From contig NC_092193.1 in NCBI RefSeq assembly GCF_043641665.1, positions 11,896,501 to 11,960,500 of the forward strand: a stretch of DNA of 64,000 nucleotides, given 5' to 3'. A program made the translations under genes and the position numbers. The notes beneath the pieces are model-generated. The model searched no databases. It saw only the letters and a program-made list of their open reading frames with translations, and was not told where the DNA came from. This document shows, one piece after another, positions 12,701 through 20,881 of the stretch; position 1 is the stretch's first letter, and each line of letters begins with the position of its first letter. The DNA comes from Enoplosus armatus (Eukaryota; Chordata; Actinopteri; Centrarchiformes; Enoplosidae).

Positions 12701-15700
12701 CATCTATTGTGTCTTACTTCCTTTACGGCTGTCTTCGTCCTAGATGCTCTTGCACAAAATAACTGCGGTATCACCAGATGACAAACTTGCATTTATAAAA
12801 CTATTAAAATACGGTTGTAGTCAATCCACCAAATACAAACCAGTCACTCTCTCAGTTATCACCAACAACAAGCCGTGTGTTCGTCACGAATGGGCAGTGA
12901 GCGCAGTGTCAGCTTTCCAACTCACCTCTCCTGGTTCTGGAGAAGATTTTGATGCTTGCAGGTGTGGAGCTGGATGACGAGCGGAAGATACCACTGAAGC
13001 TTAGGCGATGGGGTGACTTGGGTGAGGCGTTCTGATGGGAGGGATAGGGGAAGATAGTTTTGGGTGAACCTGAGTTGGTCTTCGATTGCACTGGAGCTGA
13101 CTGAGGACATGGGAGCGGAAAAGCGCTGGCTTGGCTCCTCGCAGACACTCCTTTGATGGGGCTGGCTGAGCGGATGCGACGCTCTCCCTGAGACAGAAAA
13201 AGGAGGCAGCTTTATTTTGTAAATTTGTAGTTTACATTCAGCGTGTGAGACAGTGAGAGGTTGCAGAGCCATGCTGTGAACAATTCTGCACATAACAAGA
13301 TCCAAACCAAAAGGCCGTACTGAATGATTTATTGTGAAATGACAGCCAGTGATTGCCCTTTTGGTTACTTCTTCTTTTTTTTTCCATGTACGAACCATTG
13401 TTTTGTTGAGTTAGCCACATTGTTAACACTTAATGGTATCTCATAAAGAGCAGTATATGTATAATAAAGCAAATGTTCTTTCATGATCTAGTTGTTGAAC
13501 GAGGAAAGGCCAACAGCATTGATTACTGGACTTTGTCAACCAGAGAGCTCTATGATGCCACATTTTTCTTTCTCATTTTGTCTGTACAAGACATAATTAG
13601 ATCTGAACAGGACACAATATTCCCAATTCACAACAACTTATGCTGCATTCACAATCTTTGGTAACGGAAACCATTTTATAAAACATTGCACAAAGCCAAT
13701 CTTTCTCCATTTCCCTTTTTAACTAAGACATAATGTTGTGCTGCACAGTGCGTTCACAGGGCATGATGTTTAATGGCCTCACTCTCGATAACAGGTCAGC
13801 GCTTCTCTTAGTTAAACAATAGTGACAATATTTTGCATTATGACTTTCTGTGTTTATAAGTCTCTCTTTGCAAGGTCAATATCATGCAAACAGACTGAGA
13901 AATCCCTCTCTATTCGCTGTGCAGACACCAAAACAAAACATGAGAGACGGCAGCCAATCTAGCTGGAGACAGAGAGCCTCCTCCCACCACTGACTGCTGT
14001 CTGCTCTCGATGTGCCAACAACAAATCTTTTAACTATTTGTGGGCTCTGATACAGAGAAGCATTTATCATATGCAGTGATCTCCAGCTCGGAGGTTGTAT
14101 TTACAGGACACAATAAAATGTAACAGGAGTGTTTTGGTAACATTGTTGGTGGATAAAAGCCCATATAATAGCCAGTCTCAACAAGACAGATAAGCTGCAT
14201 GATGGTATGAAGTGCAAAAAGAGCCACTGCTGCTCTACGGGAAAAGAAAATGCACTGATAATAACTGATAATTTGTAACAAACCAAATCAAAAAAAAGGC
14301 AAGGACTGTTATGTCTGGTCTCTTTAACAAGGCTTCAGGATGGTATTTGCTTAAGGCCGGCCATGCACATTTCTGTTTAACCCAATCCTGTGACAAATCT
14401 GAGGGAGCAAGCGCACACACCCATCTTTTCTGTTTGCCAACATCTCTCAGTCTGCCATTGTGCAAGAGCTTGTTAAGGCAAGTGAACAGCTATCAGGGTT
14501 TTGTCTGGATATAAATCAGTTCTTTCGAAACTATGAATGCAAAATGCAGGTTGTTGTCTGCATTGCACAAATATTACTGAGGTAAAACTGAAATGTATTC
14601 TGGTGGATATGAGTTAATGGTCAAGGATTACATCTATTCAAATCAATTAGAGCAGATAGTAGGAAGAGGCTGCTTTCTTTTTGTAAAAATCAATTTCCTG
14701 TATGTGATCCTGCTATGCCTGGACACAGTGGGCGTAGTGTTACTGTAAGCCAGAGAGGGTTGGCAGAATGGGAGAGATGGCCTTGTGTAATATTTTGCTC
14801 TCCCAAATCCACGTCTAAATGTGTTCAAAGCCAAAGAGACAAGATAAATCATGTGCTGGAAAAAAACAAGCTTGAGAAAACAAACAATTGGCAAGTAAAG
14901 GAAAAATCATTAAATGAAAATGATTTCTGTACCGTCTGAGAGCCACTTTTGGTTGAGCCCCTCGTCTCCACTTGTGGGGAAGTGAACGCACCAAAGTCCT
15001 ACACATAAAAAGAGATCTGAGTGTCAAGGATAAAGCTAACTTCCAGGAAGTACAACAGAAAAACAAAATGGCATGTCAGGTAACATTAATGCATTCTTGG
15101 CCACTACATGCTGCTTTAGCTGGTTTTAAAACAATATTGACATTGCTCTTTGCTTTGAGAGAAAGTGAAAATGTTTAACAACACCTGGCTTTTAGCGTGC
15201 CACTCAAAAAGAAGAAAAACATGTTTCGCCACTGCTGAAACCTTTGCAAGCAAATGCAACACATAACACGCTCCTTCCTGTACCATACCAAGGGTTGGGT
15301 TTTACATTCCACTTTGGACAAAGGATGCTATGCATGCTGCAGCAGCAGAAATACACTTTAATTACACAGAAATAATTAGGTGAACATGCAAACCTGTTCT
15401 GATATCTGCAACTGTATTAGATTATGTAGAAGTTCATGTGGTGGTGTAAAGCTCCAACATCCAGCACTTGAGTGTTGGCCACAGAAACAGTGCTGTATTC
15501 ACAAGCAACATCACAAGCAGCTGCATTTTTCTTATAATGTATTCCAACAAAAATACAAAAAAAATATCTTACAAATGATTAACAATTGTACAAAATCTGG
15601 AACAGGAAACACAGATTGTATCCAATCCATTTACAATTATGTCGGGAAAGCATGCAATAGGTGGATCTGATGGATGCCATCCAAAAAATACATGCCTGTG

Positions 15701-16729
15701 AGCTACAGTAAGATGGCTGTTATCCTTGCTAAAAGACAAAACAAATAAGTTGTCACCAAAGCGTGGTCACAGTATCCAAAAGTTGTTTTGACCTTGAAAA
15801 ACAGAAGGTTCAATAAAGCTTTAGAGGTCTACAATGATGCCATTCAGTTCACAGCTCTTTGTAGGCTTGTGAAGCAAAAAAAAAGAAAAAAAAGAAAACA
15901 CACAATCCCAGACATTACTTGCCCAGATTGATGAATAGAGGCAACTGTGAATCAGGCTGGGCTACTGAAAAGAAATTAAATAAACAAAGGCCCTCAGTAT
16001 AGTGGCCATAATGAATCATCACTTGCTGGTTTGGCGCAGGTTGGTTCCTCTGAAATGTTTCCTTTGCTTGATGTCAATTGTTTTTCCTCACAATGTTTAA
16101 ATGCACAGGCAATGATTGGTCGATGCATCTATCTTTTTAAGCAAAAAATGAAAAACTGTTCCTGTTACAGCGCCTAAAAGGTGAGAATTGCTGCTTTTCT
16201 CTGCTTACACCACTGTCATCTGAGTATGTTTGGGTTTTGGGCTGTTGGTTAGACAAAGACAAGACATGTGAGGACCTCACCTTCAGCTCTGGGAAATTCT
16301 GATGGGCATTTTTTCACTATTTTCTGACAGACCAAATGATCGTTTAGCTAATCGAGAAAACAATCTATAGATTAATCGATAACAAAATAATGGTTAGTGA
16401 CAGCCATAGATTAACGTTAACATGGACTTTTAAAAAAAACACAGTTATCAGACTGACGACCTGAAAAGTCGTGATACAGAGACAGCTGTCAGTCATGCAC
16501 GCTGTCCTGCACGCGACGATGCACCAAAAACGGCTGAAAGTTCGGTTCTGATTTCGCGAAAAGTTCAACAACAAGCCCAGTTTTTTTTGTTTTTTTTAAA
16601 CAGTCACAGTAAGAAGCCAAATTAGTTGATACTTCACCGACTCACTGGCATGTTAATCCGCAGACTTCTCCTCTTCTTTGGCATTTTCTTTGAGCTCTCC
16701 TTGCTGGACTCCATCACCGTGCTTCCCAT
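656..16729 (-). CDS. prkag2: AMPK gamma-2 subunit, 5' part of gene (six coding exons, incomplete)
   Basis: The AMPK gamma-2 subunit is the regulatory, adenine-nucleotide-binding subunit of AMP-activated protein kinase, a cytosolic and nuclear energy sensor. Six coding exons are resolved on the minus strand: 16646-16729, 12926-13187, 4881-5107, 2455-2506, 1387-1493 and 656-737. Together they give 814 nt (271 codons plus one base) in a consistent reading frame. The product starts MGSTVMES, continues with Ser/Pro-rich text typical of the long gamma-2 isoform ([33 protein letters not shown]), then [10 protein letters not shown], and enters CBS repeat 1 ([38 protein letters not shown]). The other CBS repeats lie outside the window, left of position 1. 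The SGIFRSSS and DTGQRF signatures separate gamma-2 from gamma-1 and gamma-3. No separate exon for the human DLSSFAMPLL segment was found between exon 1 and 13187. Whether this is a teleost a or b duplicate cannot be told. Confidence 0.93.
1387..1493 (-). CDS. prkag2: prkag2 exon, start of CBS repeat 1
   Basis: The exon is 107 nt. It encodes [20 protein letters not shown] followed by [15 protein letters not shown], nearly identical to human gamma-2 at the entry to the first Bateman (CBS) module. The acceptor is CTTACAG and the donor CCAA|GTTAGT. It ends on a codon boundary. Confidence 0.95.
1858..1932 (+). repeat. Fragment of dispersed ATCGATTA-type fish repeat
   Basis: The text GATCCAGCTCCTCAAATGTA with the following TTTGTTGATTTTCACTGTTT resembles the middle of the larger copies at 7380-7950 and 18451-18745 (CAGCTCCTCAAAAGTGGATA, GGATTTGCTGATTTTCTCAC). 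Only a fragment is present. Confidence 0.5.
2455..2506 (-). CDS. prkag2: prkag2 short exon with the gamma-2b start Met (MLEKLE)
   Basis: The exon is 52 nt with acceptor CCCCTCACAG and donor GATG|GTAAGT. It encodes [17 protein letters not shown]. In mammals the short gamma-2b isoform starts at the equivalent MLEKLEFEDE, so the ATG at 2483-2485 is the expected start of a short isoform here. It has G at -3. Confidence 0.88.
2507..2780 (-). promoter_or_regulatory. Candidate internal promoter for short prkag2 isoform
   Basis: This block directly upstream of the MLEKLE exon is richer in G+C and CpG than the surrounding intron (GTCGCGCC, CCGGCG, GCGCACGGC, GTGCGGTGCGC). It contains a TATA-like word TATATAAAG on the plus strand at 2744-2752 that also reads TATATAAT on the minus strand. 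Human PRKAG2 has an internal promoter for the gamma-2b isoform at the corresponding place. The promoter call is inference from position and composition only. Confidence 0.4.
2781..4880. other. prkag2 intron, no feature recognised
   Basis: Intron between the DTGQRF exon and the candidate internal promoter. It contains a short CA run near 4257-4270. No conserved coding exon was recognised on either strand. Confidence 0.55.
4881..5107 (-). CDS. prkag2: prkag2 second extension exon (SGLS to PPDTGQRF)
   Basis: The exon is 227 nt with acceptor TATCTCCCTGCAG and donor ACCA|GTGAGT. It reads [13 protein letters not shown], then [20 protein letters not shown] followed by [12 protein letters not shown]. 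These parallel the human TSGLSSSPSTPTQ and [11 protein letters not shown] segments. It joins the previous exon in frame and ends on a codon boundary. Confidence 0.9.
5591..5762. mobile_element. Small inverted-repeat element (MITE-like)
   Basis: The two ends are imperfect inverted repeats. The left arm has TTTTAAAGGCCCTACGCA then CCCACACAGGTGTTTCCAC. The right arm has GTGAAAACGCCTGTGTGGG then TGCAGAGCCTTTAAA. This is the structure of a non-autonomous DNA transposon of about 170 bp. No target-site duplication could be defined with confidence. Confidence 0.6.
5763..7379. other. prkag2 intron with an unexplained minus-strand open stretch
   Basis: This is mostly unremarkable intron. At 6529-6825 a minus-strand frame stays open for about 98 codons in CpG-containing DNA. 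The region just 3' (6430-6540) is open in another frame with protein-like text such as [20 protein letters not shown]. No known exon of prkag2 matches, so it is not annotated as a gene. Confidence 0.4.
7380..7690. repeat. Dispersed fish repeat, ATCGATTA family, copy A
   Basis: The copy starts GATGAAACGATTAGTCAAAT and ends near AATTGTCAGTTGTAGCC. This is a familiar teleost dispersed element whose ends carry ATTAATCGATTA-like words and GCTGCAAC/GTTGCAGC-type termini, thought to be a non-autonomous DNA transposon. This copy is diverged. Confidence 0.65.
7699..7950. repeat. Dispersed fish repeat, ATCGATTA family, copy B
   Basis: A second, adjacent and better preserved copy. It starts GAGCTGAAACGATTAGTCCA, continues TTAATCGATAAGTCAATAAT, includes TCTCTGGTTCCAGCTTCTCA, and ends at CTAATCAATTAATAAA. 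It sits head to tail with copy A. Confidence 0.7.
7951..12925. other. Large prkag2 intron, remainder
   Basis: No additional gamma-2 exon was recognised. The stretch contains a G run at 11180-11189 and many short open frames with no recognisable protein text. Confidence 0.5.
12926..13187 (-). CDS. prkag2: prkag2 Ser/Pro-rich N-terminal extension exon
   Basis: The exon is 262 nt, flanked by acceptor TTTTCTGTCTCAG and donor GAGAG|GTGAGT. It encodes [13 protein letters not shown], then [20 protein letters not shown], then [15 protein letters not shown] and IKIFSRTRR. The last two stretches align closely with the human gamma-2 long-isoform extension ([25 protein letters not shown]). The region is predicted disordered and rich in Ser-Pro and Arg-x-x-Ser sites. 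It leaves one base of a split codon. Confidence 0.9.
13188..16645. other. prkag2 first coding intron
   Basis: Intron between coding exon 1 and the Ser/Pro-rich exon. The only recognised feature is one dispersed repeat fragment at 16256-16410. A separate exon equivalent to human DLSSFAMPLL was looked for and not found. Confidence 0.5.
16256..16410. repeat. Dispersed fish repeat, ATCGATTA family, copy C (partial)
   Basis: Contains CTGGGAAATTCTGATGGGCA, TTTTCTGACAGACCAAATGA and TAGATTAATCGATAACAAAA, matching the 3' half of copies A and B. It lies about 240 bp downstream of prkag2 exon 1. Confidence 0.65.
16646..16729 (-). CDS. prkag2: prkag2 coding exon 1 (start codon)
   Basis: This exon encodes 28 residues, [15 protein letters not shown] followed by a basic [13 protein letters not shown] end. 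It matches the human gamma-2a start in MGS, the lysine cluster and RRSLR. The ATG is at 16727-16729, and an in-frame TAG lies 13 codons upstream (16766-16768), which fixes the start. The donor CCA|GTGAGT follows and the exon ends on a codon boundary. Confidence 0.88.
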
Positions 16730-17400
16730 TTTTTTCTTCAAAGGTGGAAAACAAAAAAAAGTGTGCTAGTAATAAGTGTTGTATCGCGACTGCAGACCAC
16801 CAACAGCCGCCTCCACCTTCACTTCAGCTGCCCCGTCTACTTACTACGACAACACAGAGGCGCTGCCTCATCCACCAGGAAGTAGGCTTGGCCGTGAAAA
16901 CAGGCAGAGCACGCATCTTCAAATGAGCTTCAACGCTGTCTGTTTACAGGTGTTATGTCACAGTCTGCACCCCCGAGAAATGTGTGTCCCCTGCCGTGTT
17001 TTCGGCTCGGTCTTATGCCAGAGAGGAAGAAATACAGCATCACTCCGTCGGTTTTTTGGAGTTCTGGTAAAAAAAAAACAACGGTGTTCATAAAGTGTTT
17101 TGAAATCACACAGTCCATTAACCTGCTTACTGTCTCTTTAAAATGAGAGGCGATTATTAGCACGAGCTAGTTTGTTCTATAAGGAAGTGGGGCTGGCTGT
17201 AAATTCGCCATGTTTATATGTCATATCTTAAGCGCATTCCCTTTCCCTCTCACAGTCATTTCCTTGTGCGGTGGCTAAACAAGAAAAGGCAAGGCGGAGG
17301 GCACACAGCCAGGAAAATGCGTTTTTGAAGGGGAAGCTAATTTCGACATAACACCGGACAGTGTCACGTGTATACAGATGATTCACCAACAGATGTCAGT
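16730..17400 (-). promoter_or_regulatory. prkag2 5' leader and probable promoter region
   Basis: This is the sequence upstream of the start codon. It holds an in-frame stop at 16766-16768, GC-richer patches around 16780-16920 and an E-box CACGTG near 17366. No clear TATA box was seen, and the transcription start is unknown. The promoter assignment rests on position. Confidence 0.45.
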
Positions 17401-17559
17401 ACGACTCAGATTTTAACTGGTTTGATGGAAGAATTAAATGTGATGTAGACCCTCGGCAAACACACACACACACAAAAATTATAATAATAAAAAAATAAAT
17501 AATAATAGCTCTTGACCCAGGTTAAAACACATACAAGCAGACATTAAAAGTACACAATT

Positions 17560-17615
17560 ATCAGAATCAGAAATACTTTATTGATCCCCGGGGGGAAATT
17601 GTACTATTGTACAAT
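17560..17615 (+). repeat. Retroposon 3'-tail-like fish repeat
   Basis: The core AGAAATACTTTATTGATCCC followed by CGGGGGGAAATTG is a very common 3' terminal motif of fish non-LTR elements and their SINEs. Only the tail is present. A related tail in the opposite orientation is at 59718-59768. Confidence 0.6.
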
Positions 17616-18450
17616 TAAGAGGATCATATAATGCATGGTCACCTTTGGTATATATATATATTCTAGCTCAAGCATTATTATGTATTATTTTATTTATTAC
17701 CATGAATAACCTTCTGTAATCTAAAGAATACTTCTTCGATGTAGTTCTGTGTTGGTGGAAACAGGATTGACAGATTTTTAAGGTTTAAATTACAATCAAT
17801 CAAATGTAGCTAATAAAGTTAAAGTTTAGTGTGCTTTCACATGGCCAGATTACCCTGATTTGCCCCTGTGGCACAAATGAGCTGCATATTACATGTAACC
17901 TGTCACCTTCAAATGCACATAGCAGACTATATGTTGATTTAATCATACAATATTTGCCCCAAAACGTACCAGTACTAATATACTAAAATGTTATCTGTTA
18001 TCAAGTTGGTGGTAAATTGAAATTATAGAAAGCGTCTACTCCTTGCTCAAAGTGCATGTAAGAGGTTTTTATACATTATCCGTCTTACTCTGGCGCTATC
18101 AGAGGTATCTAGAGGCAACAGTATTTTTAGTCATACCTGCAATGAGACTCCCAGTAGTGACTCTGCGATGCTTCATGAACATCCAGGCCCGGCACACAGA
18201 GCAGATTGAATTCAGTTAAACTCTACCCAAAATGATCATGTACATCTGTGCCTTGGGGTTGGGACCCTCCTTGGGTCTCAAGATGAATCTGAAGAGATAT
18301 GAAAGAATATATCTTATACCAAAATAGGATTACTTCCTTGGGAAATACCTGATACTTTCAACTCATCAGGCCTCTAAAAATCCTTCAAATGAAAAGGTCG
18401 TCTGTGATGATGGGTTAGAAGTAGACATAGCTTCATTTATAGGGGAATGG

Positions 18451-18745
18451 AGCTGAAACTGGTAGACGATAAAGTGATCAGTCGACAGAAAATGACGATT
18501 TAGTTGTTTTTAAGCCAAAATTCCCAAAATTGACAGGGTCCAGCTCCTCAAAAGTGGATATTTTCTGATTTCATTCTTCTTCTATGATAATAAACGTAAT
18601 ATCTTTAAGTTTTGAACTGTTGGTCGGAGAGCACATACACAATATAGATATGGTCGTTTGAGCTCTGGGCATTTTCACTATCTTCAGACATTTCATAGAC
18701 AAAATTATTAATAGATGATGAAAATAAGTTTGTCACAGCCCTGAA
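18451..18745. repeat. Dispersed fish repeat, ATCGATTA family, copy D
   Basis: Starts GAGCTGAAACTGGTAGACGA and ends AAAATAAGTTTGTCACAGCC. It is full-length-like but diverged relative to copy B, and it includes CCAGCTCCTCAAAAGTGGAT and CTTCAGACATTTCATAGACA. Confidence 0.65.
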
Positions 18746-19038
18746 GGGGTCACAAGCCAAAAAGGTTGGGAGCCACTGATATATTTGCCTGCATCCTTGG
18801 CAATAAATCTGCCTATAAAGGGCACTCATTTCATGTAAATAATTGTTATACTTTTCAAATCTCCTTGAGCCTTGCTTGACTTTTTCCTCAAAGTTGAAGA
18901 AAGGTTAACCACCAAGACTATTCAACCACCAATGCTAGGGAAATTAAAGATTTCTTATGGCTTCATTTCTTCAAATGTAACAGTTTAAAATGTGTTATCA
19001 TTGATATCACATACACGACTTGCTAACATGTAAAATAG

Positions 19039-19044
19039 TTTATT
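19039..19044 (-). promoter_or_regulatory. Candidate kmt2c polyadenylation signal (AATAAA)
   Basis: The minus strand reads AAAAATAAACTATTTT, followed within 40 nt by a GU-rich stretch (GTCGTGTATGTG). This is the arrangement expected for cleavage near 19020. It implies a 3' untranslated region of about 1.75 kb. A second AATAAA at about 20297-20302 could give a shorter form. Confidence 0.45.
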
Positions 19045-20788
19045 TTTGTAAATGTTTCTAAATTCAATTCCACAAATTCCAAACCTCATACTCTGTACAC
19101 CTCAAAAGGCATTTTCAAAAAAACAAAAGGAAAAAAAAAGTAAAGAAAAAAAAATCTGACTACACGACCAAGAAAATGTAGCACAAACACACTGGCAGGA
19201 TGATGTAATATCATACAAGAGAAGAAAAATATCCAAGAAACAATTTTGTTACAACCATTCATTGAGAAAATATATACAATTGAGTCTTCGGAAAGTTAAA
19301 AAAATACATGCCATATACATTACAAGTTCTAAGACTGTCTCCAAAATTTTACAGTCAACTTGAAATTGTGCACGCAAAAACTCTTCCGTTTCTAAGCATG
19401 TGACTTGTGAAGTGTCAGTATAAGAAATATTTCTGATTAAGGAGAATGCCATTTCTGTCCTAAAAAGGTAGAACAACCTACGGTTCCAAACAAGAGTTCC
19501 CCATAACGTTTCTTTCTGTCACACACTGGTTTCGCCTAACTCACAATATCATTAGACGTTTGCACCTCATTTTAAAAGCAATGTAAAAACAAAAACAGGT
19601 AAATACATGTCGGTGTTCCTATTTCTGTTAAAAAGTTAAAAAGTTGTTTTTGGGTTTCAAAACCTAATTCACAGTTCTTTAAAATCAAACCTGATTAACA
19701 GCAAACAGATCACACTGATCTCTTACTATTTGAAGAGTCGTCTTTTTTTTTTGATTCTGTAACTGATAACTCGTAACGTTAGTCAACAAAAATATTTCTT
19801 TTTTGAGTGGTCAAAGTATGTGTAAGTCACAAAACACTACGCTACAATACCTTACTTTTAATACAACAAAAATACTTTGTGAATTATTGTGGTTATATTA
19901 CAAATTCTGTACAGAATAATCATAATATATACTCTCAAACTGAAATAACGTCCATCTTAAATAAATTTCAATGACAAACAGAACAAAAACAATTTAAAAA
20001 CACCCAAACATCAAGAAGGTTAAGGTAGTATTTGGTCGGTTATTCCTATAGTTTTCTTTATGTACATTTATACAAAAGTAACAGCATGTCTTCCTCAATC
20101 TTCAAAAACAATAGCAATCTAGCCTTCTTTAACTCAGTCTCATCATTTTGAGAATAAAATTCATTCACTCAGTAATAAATACAAAACCTCTCGAATTCCA
20201 CACAAATCACATGACAGAGACCTATGATAAAACTGACTCATGGAATCAAGTATTTTAAAAGTTTTCGTGTGTGTGTGTGTGTGTGTTTTTTTTTTGTTTA
20301 TTTTCGTTTTTTAGTGCAAGTTAATATTCCCTTCGCGGTTTTCATTGCTGTACATTCCTCATTCAGTGATGTCTACATTTAGTCATACGGTATACATTAA
20401 CAGTATGAAACAAAAGGGCCTGCCCTTAGTAAGCAATAAGGCCGCACCCTGCACAGTGCTTTCTCATTCGCTGGTGGATTCCGCACCCCATGTACACCAA
20501 ACAAACACACAGATACATACAGAGGCATCTCATACAACAGAGCCTCCCACATATGGCACAAGTCACATCCTGCTACTGTGTTACATTTCCCTTCCTCCAC
20601 CCATTTACTTCCATGATCTTGATGAACCAACACGCAACTTCATTCATCTCTCCAAGGGTTCAGGGCCTTCTGCTCATTCATAAAATGACTTTTAGTGTGA
20701 AGACTTTTTTTTTTCTCTGTGAAGAGATCACAGCATCCACACACTATAGCAAGGAATGCATTTAGGTTTGTCGTTTTTTTTGTTTTCC
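19045..20788 (-). other. kmt2c: kmt2c 3' untranslated region (probable)
   Basis: This AT-rich sequence follows the TGA stop. It has a CA run (plus-strand GT at 20267-20286) and A-rich tracts. No coding potential or dispersed transposon was recognised in it. Its extent depends on the polyadenylation site chosen. Confidence 0.5.
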
Positions 20789-20881
20789 TCAGTTAATCCA
20801 CTTCCTGCATTCAGGAGCTCCACAGTGGCAAGCAATCTTGTGCTGACCCTGCGCGGTGTCAAACTGGTAGTCGAAACACAG
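20789..20881 (-). CDS. kmt2c: kmt2c exon 54: SET end, post-SET and stop
   Basis: Encodes LCFDYQFDTAQGQHKIACHC, then GAPECRKWIN and TGA (20789-20791). Post-SET zinc cysteines (CHC...C) are intact. The first Tyr of human CYDY, the Phe/Tyr switch position, is Phe (TTC at 20873-20875). Acceptor TGTTTTCCAG. Confidence 0.97.
   Translation of the reverse strand: MCFDYQFDTAQGQHKIACHCGAPECRKWIN

Larger units (their letters stand above)
17401..19020. other. Intergenic spacer between kmt2c 3' end and prkag2 5' end
   Basis: About 1.6 kb holding a short CA run (17460-17474), a retroposon-tail-like repeat (17560-17615) and an ATCGATTA-family copy (18451-18745). No GALNT11 or GALNTL5 exon was recognised, although these genes occupy this interval in human. 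Confidence 0.55.
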
